A DNA stretch of 64,000 nt, from contig JBBDHG010000015.1 in the NCBI GenBank assembly GCA_037951165.1, forward strand, positions 1,659,501 to 1,723,500, read 5' to 3'. The translations under genes were made by a program, and so were the position numbers. Positions 11,640 through 23,298 of this stretch are shown here, one piece after another (positions within the stretch are counted from its first letter, which is position 1; each line of letters begins with the position of its first letter). The notes under the pieces are model-generated. The model did no database searches, was not told the DNA's origin, and saw only the letters and a program-made list of their open reading frames with translations. Origin of the DNA: Lophius americanus. Lineage: Eukaryota > Chordata > Actinopteri > Lophiiformes > Lophiidae.

Positions 11640-12115
11640 TTTTGAGTCAGAATTCTTTTTTCTAAAGGAAACACATATATGCTAAATAATAAGGGTTCAA
11701 GGATAGAGCCATGGGGAATACCACTGGTCAAATTGCCACTAAGGAAGAGGCATTACCCACTGCTACTGGGAAAGCGCTATCCAGCAAGGATTTTTTCGGC
11801 TAATAAAAGGACGTTTGGACGTTCTAAACATAGTTAATAAATAGCAGTTTTCTAAAGACACGCTTTACCAAAATGATTACGAGATTTAACTCTATAATGA
11901 AAGTAATTAAGGGTATTGCTAATCTAATTAAAATGTACAAAATTCCATGACAGACAAGAATTGTCCTCATGAAATAATTATCATGAGCAGGATTTTTTTT
12001 TATTATTCAAAAACATGCTTCACCAAATGATTTTGTCAATTTATGGTAACTTTAGAGTGTCGAAGATGTTAAATTAATAAATAAAATATGCAAATAAATA
12101 TTTTTTCTCGATATT
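11640..12115 (-). repeat. Left arm of inverted duplication, with RT fragment
   Basis: The reverse complement of 13045-13515 aligns along this interval. Both arms contain, in the same order, a 'gtcagaatt..tt' string, 'tatatgct', 'tcaaggatagagcc', 'ggcattacccactgcta', 'ttttttcggc', 'gacgttctaaaca', 'caccaaatgatttt' and 'aatatgcaaataaata'. On the minus strand, about 11697-11737 reads SGIPHGSILEP, a decayed form of the non-LTR reverse-transcriptase GVPQGS motif. The arm is therefore at least partly a LINE remnant. By eye the two arms agree at most positions but with many substitutions and indels. Confidence 0.75.
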
Positions 12116-12239
12116 TTCTTTGCTTGGTTAAGATATTAAATACTTAAATTATGCAGATTTTTTTTTTTTTACAGTGTAGTAAAAAAATCTCATGTTTCTT
12201 TCCTGCATTTTGATATAAGATGTAAGGAAATTATATAGT

Positions 12240-12660
12240 GGCATAGTGGCCATGCCCAGCTGCACTTCTGTTGGCTAATTCCTCGCTTGCTGTTTGTGCA
12301 GGAGCATGTCTGTCTGGGATGTTTGCTTGTTGTTGGCTCTTTGTATCCATCCCCTGATCGCACACGGGCAAGAAAATGTAAGGGATAATCTAATTGAACA
12401 ACTTAAAAGCATGCGCTCTGTCTCATTGAGTCCTTTGGAGCGGCTTTCATTTAGCTGTTGTTGCCCAGCCGAGCGTGTCTGCTCTGAAGGTCAGCTGTCT
12501 GCCACAGACAACATGCACGAAATGTAAAATCATGCCCTCCCTCCCTTCCTCCCTCTGCGTTTCGCCCGTCGTCTCTTCTCAAGCGCTGATCCCAGGCCTA
12601 ATCCCGGCACACAGCCACAGACAGCTTGGCTTGGGTGTGGATGTAGGTGTGGATCAATGA
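12240..12660 (+). other. GC-richer spacer, possible exon or conserved block
   Basis: Between the two AT-rich arms lies a clearly GC-richer segment. It has a fair splice acceptor (pyrimidine-rich tract then TTTGTGCAG, ending at 12302). This is followed by a frame starting at the Met codon at 12306 that reads MSVWDVCLLLALCIHPLIAH, which looks like a signal peptide. A GTAAGG donor-like site follows at 12377. The frame continues to 12527 without any family motif. An exon, a conserved non-coding element and chance are all possible, and no gene could be named. Confidence 0.2.
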
Positions 12661-13044
12661 GGTTTTGGTTCTGATAAGATGTGCTACTCATCTTGAATGT
12701 CTTAGAAAACAATTTTATGGTTTGCATTACTATTTGAATTTGCAACTACTTTAGAATATTTTTCACATCATTTGATGCATGAAATCATGTCTTACATCTT
12801 GGAAAAACCTCCTGATAATTGTTTCATCTTTGCGTTGGATAACCTTGTTAACCGGTTCTGTTCATTGATTATTTTAAGTTAAATTTGCCTGAATTACATA
12901 CCCAAAATAAACCTAAAACACCCCCATAACTATCAGGTATATTTGGATGGCTATGGACAGGTAAGACCTAAAATAATGACCTCTCTGTGTCAGTAACATT
13001 GTGCGCGATAATATAAGTGAGTAATCTGTGATTAAGCCTTTAAT
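12661..13044. other. AT-rich remainder of spacer
   Basis: No gene or repeat recognised between the GC-richer spacer and the right arm. Confidence 0.35.
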
Positions 13045-13515
13045 GTCGTCACCAAGAAAGAAAAAACTATTTATTTGCATATTTGATTTATAAATTTAAC
13101 GTCTTAAACACTCTAAATGTACCATAAAATGACAAATCATTTGGTTAAGCACGTTTTAAATAGCTAAAAAAAAAAAGTTATAAAATTATTTCGTGATGAC
13201 ATTTTTTCTTTTATGGAAAATAGTAAATTTGAATTAGATTATTACCTTCCTTATAAAGTGAAATATTGTAACCATTTTGTAAAGCATGTTTTTAGAAAAC
13301 TTATATTTATCAACAATGTTTAGAACGTCCTCAATTACTTTTATTTGCCGAAAAAATAATTCTAATACGATAATCTTTGCCTTCTCAATAGCAGTGGGTA
13401 ATGCCTCCTCCTCAGTTTTGCATTTGACCTATGGTGTACCCCAAGGCTCTATCCTTGATCCCTCATTGTTAAGCATATACGTGCTGCTTCTTTCAATAAG
13501 AAATTCTGACAACTG
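13045..13515 (+). repeat. Right arm of inverted duplication, with RT fragment
   Basis: This is the inverted partner of 11640-12115. On the plus strand, 13430-13480 reads YGVPQGSILDPSLLSIYVLL, the conserved GVPQGS segment of non-LTR reverse transcriptases (L2/Jockey-like), in a frame open from 13286 to 13516. The upstream part of that frame does not look like reverse transcriptase, and no YADD motif follows. It is a short fragment, not a gene. Confidence 0.75.
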
Positions 13516-13761
13516 AGCATGGCATTAAAGAGTTAAACACAAAAAATAATAATATCTTCTATCATAGAAAAGGCCTTTAGATTATGATTACAGTATCACC
13601 ATGAAACGATAGGTCAATGAGTTTGCTCAGAAACTCTTTGATAACTACTGCATGGAATCTGATAGCAATACCAAAAAGTTCATGTTATCTGCACAGTTTT
13701 TTGTGGTATAGGACAAGTAAGACTCTCCATTTGGGACAGTAGGTTAGCTAATGCGCCTATG
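13516..13761. other. Stretch without recognised gene
   Basis: AT-rich sequence between the right arm and the next repeat. Nothing specific seen. Confidence 0.4.
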
Positions 13762-13960
13762 GTCGTGTCTCAATTCTTCACTCTGCAAGTCCACGAGGCC
13801 AGACTTTGGAAGTCTGTCTTGACCGCAGTACAATTGTAACGGCAGAGAACTCATTGACTTAGTTATAACATGAAAGCTCACTGGCCAATGGTGGGACAGC
13901 ACAGCTCGGAAGGTTGATCTGGGAGAGAGGAGCCGGGATCAGAGGAAGTTGGAGACAACG
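13762..13960. mobile_element. Probable MITE fragment (GTCGTGTCTCAATTC type)
   Basis: The start GTCGTGTCTCAATTCTTCAC and the phrase 'ttggaagtctgtcttgaccg' resemble a small non-autonomous DNA element seen repeatedly in fish genomes. The second end was not found, so boundaries are approximate. Recognition is from general knowledge only. Confidence 0.35.
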
Positions 13961-14255
13961 ACCCTAATTGTTTGTGTCTCCAGCTGTAAACTTTAACTGA
14001 TCGTTGATTGATTGTTTAGATAAAAAATGAACAACAGTAGAAAATATTGGTAATAGATATCTCAATATACTGAACTGAATATTACTAGGAATAATTAATC
14101 TTGATTAAAAAGACACGTAACATTTCTGTGACATATCGCTACCTTCCCATGACTGAGATCCTTTCTGAGTCAAACTAACTACAACAATAATTATAAACAG
14201 CTCTCACCACATTGATGGGTGCGATTATAATTTAACTGCCCAAACTTTCAGAAAC
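13961..14255. other. Stretch without recognised gene
   Basis: AT-rich. The 5' half of the following Tc1-like element would be expected here but is not recognisable. Confidence 0.35.
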
Positions 14256-15161
14256 AGACTCCATGAGGGTGGCATGAGGGCCCGACATCCACAGGTGGGG
14301 CCTGTGGCATTTGCCAGAGAACACCAGAATTGGCAGATACCTGATTGGCGGCCTGTTCTCTTCACAGATGAGAGCAGGTTCACACTGAACACATGTTACC
14401 GACCGGAGAGAGTCTGGAGACGCTATAGAGAATGCTCTGCTGTCTGCAACATTCTCCAGCTTGACCGTTTTTGCAGGGGGTCATTGATGATCTGGGGAGG
14501 CATAACGTTGGAGGGCCACACAGACCTCCACGTTCTAGTCAGGGGTTCACCGGCTGCTGTTAGGTACCAGGATAAGATCCTCAGCACCATTGTCACACCG
14601 TTTGCTGGTGCAGTGGGCCCTGGGTTCCTTCTGGTGCATGACAATGCCTGGCCTCATGTGGCTGTGTAAGCGGTTCCTGGATGATAAAGGCATTGACGCT
14701 ATTGACCGTCCCACCAGTTCCCCAGACCTGAATCCAATCGAGCACCTCTGGGACATCATGTATCGTTGCATCCACCGCCGCCCAGATCCCCCAGCCTCTC
14801 AAGGAGCGGACTGATGCCCTGATCCAGGTCTTGGGGGAGATCCCCCCCTGAGACGATCCACCTGATGGTGGAGCAGGTGGAGGCCGCACACACTACCGAG
14901 CCACATTATGAGTTGTATTGAGGCAATTTACACAAGGAGGATCATCCTGGGATCTAATTTTTCCACTTTGATTTTGAGTATGATCTGAATCCAGTCCCCA
15001 ATGGGTTAATGATTTTGGTTTGCATTGATCATTCTTACCTTATTATGGTCTCAACAAATCACACTGTAATTTAATCAATGAAGGATTTCAACTGGAATAT
15101 TTCATTAATGCAGATCTTGGATGTGTGATTTAAGTGTTCCCTTTACTTTTTTGAGTAGTGT
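14256..15161 (+). pseudogene. Tc1/mariner transposase relic with 3' terminal repeat
   Basis: The plus-strand frame 14274-14669 reads the central DDE domain. The first catalytic Asp is in LFTDESRF (about 14357), followed by RVWRRY, SLMIWGGI, and VHDNAWPHVA with the second Asp (about 14641). A stop (TAA) then interrupts. A shifted frame at about 14660-14814 supplies FLDDKGIDAIDRP and SPDLNPIEHLWD with the final Glu. A second shift at a run of seven C near 14840 is needed to reach the C-terminus ending PHYELY. The N-terminal DNA-binding half is missing. The sequence TTTACTTTTTTGAGTAGTG at 15142-15160 matches the 3' terminal inverted repeat typical of fish Tc1-like elements. Inactive. Confidence 0.9.
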
Positions 15162-15359
15162 TTATATACATAATGGGGTAATAATAGTACCCTATATAGT
15201 CATTCAATAGTGCATAATATATATATATAAATATATTAAGGTAAATTGTCATTGTATGGAATACAGTAGGAGTTCTGTTTATATAGGTGGTGCATTGAAA
15301 ACAGAAGATAGGACATAAATGGAATAAAAAGAAGAAAAACAACCAAGGAAAAACAACAA
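15162..15359. other. AT-rich stretch
   Basis: Nothing recognised apart from a short (TA) run near 15215-15235. Confidence 0.4.
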
Positions 15360-15890
15360 CTAATTCAAGATAACGCTACATTTTCTACACTGACTCTTTA
15401 TCACCATGATCCCTCCATCTGAAATCACAGGCCCACATGTCATCTGATGCTGTTTGGGAAGAGAGGGCATGCAGGGATTTGAAGGTGAGTCAGGAGCAGC
15501 TCTGCTTCTCAGTCCGACTCTCTTTCTTGTACTGCCTCCTCCTCAGCTCTTCCCATCTCTCCCAGTCTGTGTATTTTTTGCCACACACACAACCCCTGCC
15601 TAGTATTTAAGTCTATTCACCATCCCTGTGAATGAGATCTCCCAGCAGAGAGAGTAAACAATGTCTGGCAGGGAGACAGTGAGGCATACAGAATGGAGGA
15701 TTCACTCGCCCCTATTAGCATCATGTCTGCCTCACAGGGGAGCAGAGAGCGCTCTGGTAAGGAAGGCTGACGCCCTCTCCTCCGCTCAGAGTCCCTTATT
15801 TCTTCCCCCTTTCTATTTCAACGTATTATTCCCCCATGGTGGGAACATGGTAATGTCAGCACTCATGTCTGTTTCACTTTTGTTCTGACA
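15360..15890. promoter_or_regulatory. Candidate conserved non-coding block
   Basis: Even composition without known repeats, with words such as 'caggcccacatgtcatctga' and 'gatctcccagcagagagagt'. Open frames here are short and lack motifs. The classification is an inference from composition and needs cross-species alignment. Confidence 0.2.
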
Positions 15891-16842
15891 AAAATACCAA
15901 TAAAAACAAAACCAAGAAACTGCAGATCATGAGTTTCTTCAATTCATGCTCTCATGAACACTCGTGAACTTTTAACCATTATCCGAAGCTTCCTTCATTT
16001 CACAATACTTTTTGAATAGACTTTCATATTTTTTTCTCCTCAATGCTCAGATTTGAGAAGGTGTTTGATCTATTGCCGTTTTCTCTCAGACAGTCCTCGT
16101 TCCTACAGATGAAACACTTGAAGCGTTACATCCTATCACTCAATTATTATTTATTTTACATCAAAAGTCTTGCTAATTATTCCATTTCGTTAAAAGGGCA
16201 GTGGCTGCTTCTGCTATGTGCCAGACATGCAGTGATTCTAAAGGGGAGTAGGAACTTAGTGGTTTTTCTCCTTCCACGTCTCCTTTTCTCCACAAAGAAA
16301 GGAGGAATTTCAGCCGTGGGGAAGGGCTAGAAGGTTTGACTGCAGGGTCAGTATGATATGAATGTCCAGAGAAGCAGAAATCCTCTGAACACCATGTCAG
16401 CCATGTTGTACGCTGACATGGTCCATGTCGTTTTTTTGTAATTCGTTTTCGTCTCAGAAAAGGAAATTGAAAACCCCGAAAAAGAGTTGGCATTCAATTT
16501 TTGGTTTTGAGATTCCAGAATCAAAATTGAGAACCAACACTTTTTTTTTCCTTTTCCAGATCAAATATGGGTGAGAGAAATTTGGAAAATGATTTGATTT
16601 TCATTTTCTTATTGATTATGAGCAAATAAAGTCACGAGGAGAAGGAAATGGATCGGATTTGGTCGTTTACAAGGGCAGGGACATTGGCGCCGTCAATCAT
16701 CACTTCATTCCTCAACAAAGCAATATGACGAAGTAATGGGTGGATTTTAATCTCTTCTCATCACTTTCTAAGGTCTTTACTCATAATATGAAATACGGCA
16801 GCTGACCTGAAATCGAGGTTCTAACAGCTGACAAACACATCA
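15891..16842. other. Stretch without recognised gene
   Basis: The part at 16430-16580 is rich in TTTTC/GAAAA words and contains imperfect self-complementary text (AAAAGGAAATTGAAAACC against GGTTTTGAGATTCC), which suggests an old repeat. No coding signal. Confidence 0.35.
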
Positions 16843-17095
16843 ATTAGCCACAACATTAACACCAGTTTGTGGTTCTACTGTTGTGTTTCTCCAAATGTGC
16901 ACCTGTGACCCATGATAAAAGCTCGATTTCGCTGTAGTCCATCACACCAGACTGAAGATTTATGTTTTGGTCTATCGGCAGACTGACAGCACCTAAAAGA
17001 CCGTCTTACTACATGATCCATCTTGGAACTGATGAGACACTCGTGGTTTAGGTTTTGCACAACACACCCTGCACTTTCAACGGTTAACATTGTTT
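16843..17095. mobile_element. Possible MITE or Tc1-derived fragment
   Basis: The start 'ttagccacaacattaacacc' is close to 'tcagccacaacattagcacc' at 23841. The interior has the phrase 'tgacccatgataaaagctcg', which resembles a dispersed fish repeat. No clear second end was identified. Confidence 0.35.
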
Positions 17096-17230
17096 ACATT
17101 CATCACTGATGAGGCTGTTATTCTACATTACATTACACCTACTATTTATCATTATTTGTTGCTATCTATTTATTATTTCCCTTGTTTCAAATTTTTTGAT
17201 CTTTAATATTAGGCTTACATTTGTATAGGC
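17096..17230. other. AT-rich stretch
   Basis: Short AT-rich interval, no feature seen. Confidence 0.4.
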
Positions 17231-17264
17231 ATGTATATGATACATACATATATCCATCCATCCA

Positions 17265-17582
<318 letters not shown>

Positions 17583-18021
17583 TGGTTACATTTTTATGTT
17601 TGGGTCTGAGATGACATGGTGAATTAAGTCTGTGTTCAAAGATGCATACATTTCACATACCTATAAATTGTCACTCTACCAACATATAATCTGACCCATT
17701 CTACAGACACACACTCAACAAAGTGAAGTTACCTCTTAATAGTTTATGTAATTACACCTTTTAGATAAACTAACATATGCTGTGAACATATTTACTGCTG
17801 TGAGTCTTTTTTAAAGGCATAGACAGATCTCGGATCTGTGAATGCCTGCTTATAGCAACGCTGTACATGAAGACTGAAGGTCATTTCATTTCACAAATCC
17901 CCTGAAAACGTCAGAACTTCCCCTGTTGCAGTCCAAATTTCTCTAAAGCGATGAGTCACGTTGAGTCAAACACACACTATTCGTATTACATGGATCATGG
18001 GAATTTTTTGTCCCCATTAGC
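17583..18021. other. Stretch without recognised gene
   Basis: No repeat or coding signal recognised. Confidence 0.4.
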
Positions 18022-18650
18022 TGGGTTTACATGGGACACTTTTCTCCATTCCGAATTGTTATGTCTGTCGCCTGTTTACATGGCTTGTGATCTTTTCCGA
18101 CCCGGTGTTTACACGCATCAACTCATCTGATCAGAAACGCTTTCACACATGCGCAGACGACACACTCCCGTTCATAAGGTGGTGATAATGCTTTGATGAG
18201 CTCGGTGTCGTCCGCAAACAAGCGCCCAGCAGAAGAATACGTGAAAGAGGGAATGCGCACAAGTGACCTTTCTTCCATTTAACCGTCAAAATATGTTAAA
18301 GTTTTACAAAGTTGCAATAAATAGATCACTCTCCGATGCAGACAGGTACTGTTTTGAAGACGCCATATTTAAAACGCGACGCTGAAAAAACTTAGCCGTA
18401 GCACTACATAATGACGCTGGGCATGAGCGAATACAACTCAAACCGAGAGTTTTCCGATACATCGCTTACAAGCAGCAACTGGCTATCGGAAAGCAATACC
18501 GAAAGGATTTAGACTACCTCTTTTCAAAGGAATTAAATCTAATGAGAAAGGTTCTTTCCATTCGGAAAGGGGTTTACATGCAGCATTTTCTTTCCGATTA
18601 GACGTCTTTTTTCCGAATCTATTCTGAATTAGGCGGTCCATGTAAACCCA
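18022..18650. mobile_element. Non-autonomous TIR DNA transposon, about 0.63 kb
   Basis: The left end TGGGTTTACATGGGAC is matched by the inverted right end GTCCATGTAAACCCA. Subterminal 'ttccgaat' words recur near both ends (about 18048, 18610). The interior has several 'ttccgat' and 'cggaaa' words and no transposase frame. The arrangement fits a family of fish MITEs whose ends read like 'gggtttacatg'. No convincing target duplication could be read, so superfamily is open. Confidence 0.75.
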
Positions 18651-19029
18651 CATACTGTTACACAAAACACCAGATTTTCTGCTGAGTTTTTTTTTCATGT
18701 CACATTAAGTTTAAGTTACAATACGACCCAATAAAAATGTAACGTTACCTTGAATAAAAATGAAGGTTTTGAGGATATAGTGTAACCACACAACTCAATA
18801 ACATGTATGAAAAAGATTGTTGAATGAGGAAACAGAAATCGCGTCAGCCTAAAATCTGCTATGATAAGGCTGTTTCTCCATACCTCTGTGGAAACAGATC
18901 AATGTTAGATCAGGTTCAGATTAGGGGCAACCAGTGGGGTAATTCTTTTAAAACCCATTGATGTTCATCATACGCTTCTCTCTGTTGCATTTATTTAAAT
19001 ACAATGACTATATCAGCCTCGCATATGGC
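18651..19029. other. Stretch without recognised gene
   Basis: AT-leaning single-copy sequence; nothing specific seen. Confidence 0.4.
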
Positions 19030-19515
19030 TAAACTGGTATATTGGTCTGGCGGTAAAACAGAGCAGTTGCCTTCAGGGGAAGGGTATAAAAGGGGGAAAC
19101 AGGGTGGTGACAGGCGAGGTCAAGCAGAGGAGGAAATCTAATATGAAAATGAAAATGTAAATGTGTTAAGGGAAGGTGGGGGCATTCAGATGGGAGTGTG
19201 TGCAGTGGTTAGCAGTTTTTCAAGCTGGCCCTAATCTTCCCTCTGTGGGGCCCAGATAGTCATCGCTAACAGGAGGCTAGCGGCGGGCTCCTTTGAAATG
19301 CAGAGCGGCTCGGCGTGTAAATTAAAGGCGCCCCGCCAGTGCCAGCAGATGACACGTGGCACTTGTGACCCTCGGCACCCGTCAAGGGGCCACAACGTTG
19401 CAGAGCTAAATATTTGCACATCAGACAATTTTATTTTCAGCAGAGGGGGAGCAAGACGCACAATACCTGGATCCTTTCAAGTGATAATGTCCGTCAGAGG
19501 TGGAGCATCATTTTG
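19030..19515. promoter_or_regulatory. Candidate regulatory block with TATA-like word
   Basis: Even, GC-richer sequence with no recognised repeat. The string GGGTATAAAAGGG at 19082-19094 is a textbook-like TATA box. About 30 bp downstream lies purine-rich sequence without a clear initiator or long open frame. The segment 19230-19440 contains 'aattaaaggcgccccgccag' and 'gatgacacgtggcac', mixing AT-rich and GC-rich words as developmental enhancers do. No transcript evidence; a single TATA word occurs by chance. Confidence 0.25.
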
Positions 19516-19810
19516 ATTTTCCTACTCTCTCTCTCTCTCTCTCTGCATTCATACATCAACCATGGTCTGATGAACAACACCAGTTCATGACTAGTTACGA
19601 ATGTTTCTCCTGTTTCTGACACCCTCATTGAGGTGAATTATTGGTATGAACACATAATTAGCACAAATACGCTACATTTCCAACATAGGAAAATTAAACG
19701 TGTAAGTCATCTTAAGCCTTGATAGAACAAGAGCAGAAACGGCTAGGTGAAGGTTCAGCAATGGTTGACTGAGGCCACGCATGTGGTTGCAAACAGCCAT
19801 ACTAGTTAAA
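19516..19810. other. Stretch without recognised gene
   Basis: A short (CT)n run lies at about 19525-19545. Otherwise no feature. Confidence 0.4.
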
Positions 19811-21140
19811 TCCCTGAAAAGCTGAGGGATACTACGGAATCGTCATTGCTGCCGCCGAATCTGAGTCTTTACAGACATTTTTGCGAAGAAGAACTCGACT
19901 AATATTATGAAAGGTTTGTTGTACAATTCCAACACTAAGGGGAACTTTATCTCCTAAATTTTGGGCCATAATTTCTTAACTGTTGGTTAAATGCATCATG
20001 TTTTAAGCTAATAGTTCATATTTTACTCACAAAGGAGAACTTCTTTACAAACAACTCTGATTTAAGGACATCATTTCCTAGCCGTTGTTTCGCTGTAGTC
20101 CGAGTTTAGTGCATGAATCAACTCAAGGGGTCAATCTTGTATATATCTATCTTGTATTTATCATGTTTTACTGTAGTATTTCCTATTTTACTTAAGAAAG
20201 GGATCTTTTTTAGGGAATACTCTCTTTTACGGACATAATTCAAAAAATATGTCATGGTTCATTTCCCAATTTTATACCCCATAGATATCTTAGTGCAAGG
20301 AAGAACTAGATTGAATTTTCGAAAGGTCAACTTCATATTTCTAACACTAGGGGGAGCTTTAGCTTCAAAGGTTTCGCCCAGTAATTTTCTCAACCGTTGT
20401 TCAGATTTTTACCAAATTCGATGCATTTAAATGGACTTGCAGTGATCTATACTTTTATCACATCTTACTCTTAAAGTTCATTCTTTTCTCCCTAGAGGGA
20501 GTTTCTTTCTTCTTTCTTCTTCTAGCTTTCTGCAAAAATGAACACTAAAATTGACACCAGAGATATATCCCTGACAAGCTCATAATCCGTTGTGTTTTAC
20601 AAGTAATCCCTTTGACTGACTACGTCAAATTGAACACATTTATGTCCAATAAATTAGTTTTTGTTTTTAAAAGCTCCCCATAGTGAGTAAAATATGAACT
20701 GTTTTTGTAAATTATGACATAAATCTCCTCGAGTCGCTTCATATGCACTAAATTTTTGGACTAAATCGGACCAAGCTTTAGGAAGTAATGTACAAACAAA
20801 ACTGTGTTTTCATAAAAAGAGAAGCTCCCCTTGGTGAGTAAAACATGAACTGTTAGAATAAAATATAATATATACATGATAGATCTCCTCAGGTTGATTC
20901 CTATGATTCCAACAGTTGAGAAATACTATCCCAAAAGCTTTCTATTTCCACCAAATGGCAGAAATATACAATTTCAAAGAAAGGCATTTCCCAAAATCAA
21001 TCCAGTTCTTCCTCGCACTACAGTCAAGTTGGTATAGAATATGAAAATGAAATATTTTTGAGTTATCGCGATAACAAGAAGGATTTGTGGCGGCGGACGC
21101 TGCAATGACAATTCCACCATAGCCCTTATTTTTCATGGGA
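19811..21140. mobile_element. Foldback-type element, largest copy (about 1.33 kb)
   Basis: The left end (19811 onward: TCCCTGAAAAGCTGAGGGAT, then GGAATCGTCATTGCTGCCGC) is matched by the inverted right end (reverse complement from 21140: TCCCATGAAAAATAAGGGCT, then GGAATTGTCATTGCAGCG). The inverted ends are about 50-60 bp. Inside the left half, modules with 'actagggggagcttta' and 'tatttttatc'-like strings run forward (about 19940-20500). In the right half the same words run reversed, for example GAGTAAAATATGAACTG and GGACTAAATCGGACCAAGC (about 20680-20910). The whole element is therefore an imperfect foldback. The right arm also holds TTATCGCGATAA (21063-21074). No protein is encoded, so a trans-acting transposase is required. 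Superfamily unknown. Confidence 0.8.
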
Positions 21141-22635
21141 TTTAATGAGAGATGTAGCATTAGAGTCTTGCTACTGGTTCTCTAAACTTTGGTTTTGAAT
21201 GCTGAGCTTTTCCCTTATTTCATGTGTCGTGGTTGATGCTCTCTGACAAATATGTCACAGAGAGGAAGTGAAAAACTCCATCTCTTACATTTCCATGCTA
21301 TAAACCCATTATGATCCACAGTCCCCAACCCCCATCCTTTGTTCCACCTGGTTTCTGGGCCTGCTGCTCCTCCCTGTCTCTCCGGAAGAGGATACGCAGC
21401 GGCTCCCACCAAACCAAGCCCGTCTTCCCGTGTTTCTCCACCCTCAACCTTCTTCTTAGTCAATCGATTACATGGCAACTCATGTTCCCACACGCTTCTC
21501 AGACTTCTGCATTTCATTATATTTCACACTGGCTTACGTCGGCCTAATAGTTTAACACTAACAGTCACGAAGCTGCTTCATATTGAGCAGGTCCCTGAAA
21601 ATAATATGGAGTGAATTTCCATCTCTTGGCTTATATAATTGGTTCACCCATCATGTGGAAAGGATGGTGATGGACGCTTTAATCAGGCTGGAGAATGAAG
21701 AGAAGGAATCATTTTTTAGTAGGGATTGAAGAGAAGCTAAATTCCCATCGAGCATAGCTGGAAACACATATGGCCAGAATTAAAGAGTAAAGTACAACTG
21801 GAAACGCCACATACTTTTTGCTAGTTTGCTCAAAGCCAAGTGCACTACCAAGGATCCTGCCTGGATCTGAGGTCCTCCCTGCCTCTTCTCCACCATACCG
21901 TTTTCTAGGAATACCTCTGGCCCACAGCCACCGCATATAGATGGAAATTGACACCGTGATTGTGTGTGGGGCTCGACCACGCTCAGATGAGAGTGTCACT
22001 TCTGCCTAGCCTGATTGCCACATTCGGCGGGCACAGCAGCGAGGAGTTAAATTGAGGGAGAAAAGGTCAGGAGCCAGTGGTCATCTGCTCTGCCTCTCTC
22101 TCCCCCAAATTACTTGTCCTCCAGGAGGGGAATGAAAACAGACAGGGCTGAACCCACGGAGCTCGGGAGATGATCTGCAAAGGCCAGCGAGCCACCAGGA
22201 GAGGAATGTGAACGCAGGATTGGGTGAGAAATAAGAGTAGAAGGTAGAGGTGGGGGAGCTGGTAAAGGAGTCAGACTCAGAGGAATGGAGTCCCAGAAGC
22301 CAGCAGTGGACCATCTGGATGCGGGGTAGACACGTCCTGTCAGCGGTGAATGTGAGAGGTGGAATCTGGGAAGCAAATCACAAGAAGACTTTCCACGCTT
22401 CAACACTCCATATTTCCATATTTCATGAGGAGCAAAGAAGAAAAGATTGTGTATTTTTGTAGAGTAATCAAACCCATAAACCCCGCTGAGGTCGTAGGAC
22501 TTAGGACGTCTGTGTGTGTTCTTGTCAATCCATGATAATATCTGTCAGGTGGTTAGTGAAATTGAACTTGGAGAAATAAACACAACAACAACAGTCTGGT
22601 GGTACTAAACAGGTCTTTAACTTACTATTCTTGGT
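21141..22635. other. Single-copy stretch, parts possibly regulatory
   Basis: No repeat family recognised. 21600-22430 has even composition and several overlapping open frames of 60-100 codons on both strands, typical of GC-richer unique DNA rather than of a gene. Conserved non-coding content is possible but untested. Confidence 0.3.
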
Positions 22636-22667
<32 letters not shown>

Positions 22668-22690
22668 ATACACACACACACAACCACACA
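22636..22690. repeat. (CA)n microsatellite
   Basis: About 55 bp of CA repeats interrupted by two CATACA steps. Confidence 0.95.
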
Positions 22691-22699
22691 AATGATTGA

Positions 22700-22992
22700 A
22701 TCGATCATAGACATCAAATCTGGACTGAATCGGACCAACGGTCGAGAAATTATGGGCTAAAATTTTCTGAGATTAAGTTCCCCCTAGTGCCAGAAACAAC
22801 CAAAGTTTCCCAAAAACACTCCAGTTCTTCCTCGCACTAGGGACCTTTGTGGGTAAAAAAAAATTGAGAATGATCCAAAATATGTTTTTTGAGTTATCGT
22901 GCTAAAACGAAAGATCTTTTATTGGGCGGCGATGATGGTCAGTGTGACTTTACCTATTTAGAGGCAAATTGCTGACAAGTTTGGCCTCTATA
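22700..22992 (-). mobile_element. Foldback-family copy, reversed modules
   Basis: Reversed family words occur: 'ctggactgaatcggaccaac' (22721), 'agttccccctagtgcc' (22774), 'ccagttcttcctcgcact' (22823) and 'gagttatcgtgctaaaacga' (22891). The last is the same subterminal word seen at 21060 and 30110. Its far end reads 'actttacctatttag', shared with the copy ending at about 30172 but not with 21140 or 33474. This points to a subfamily with a different terminus. Confidence 0.7.
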
Positions 22993-23298
22993 TCGTATTT
23001 TGTGATCCAAATGGTGAAGGCGTGTAGTAATTATTATTTTTCCCCAACATCATAGCATTGTGAAACTAGCAAACCACAAAATAACATGCAAAAATACCTT
23101 ATAGATGTAAACGTTATCTTGTGCTCTTATCTGACCCAGCCACAAAGTCTCACATACCTGTATACTACTACAATGAATCAATATACGGAGCACAAAACCG
23201 ATTTCCCAACTAGATCCATTGAATCTAAATCCCTCCACAAATATCTTCATTGTTACTGCTAACCAGCAGGGTGCTGACGGAATCTATGGATGGAAACA
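22993..23298. other. Stretch without recognised gene
   Basis: No repeat or coding feature recognised. Confidence 0.4.

Noticed and set aside
19082..19094. TATA box of a real promoter
   Set aside because: A single TATAAAA word without initiator, downstream frame or transcript evidence; kept only as a note within a candidate block.
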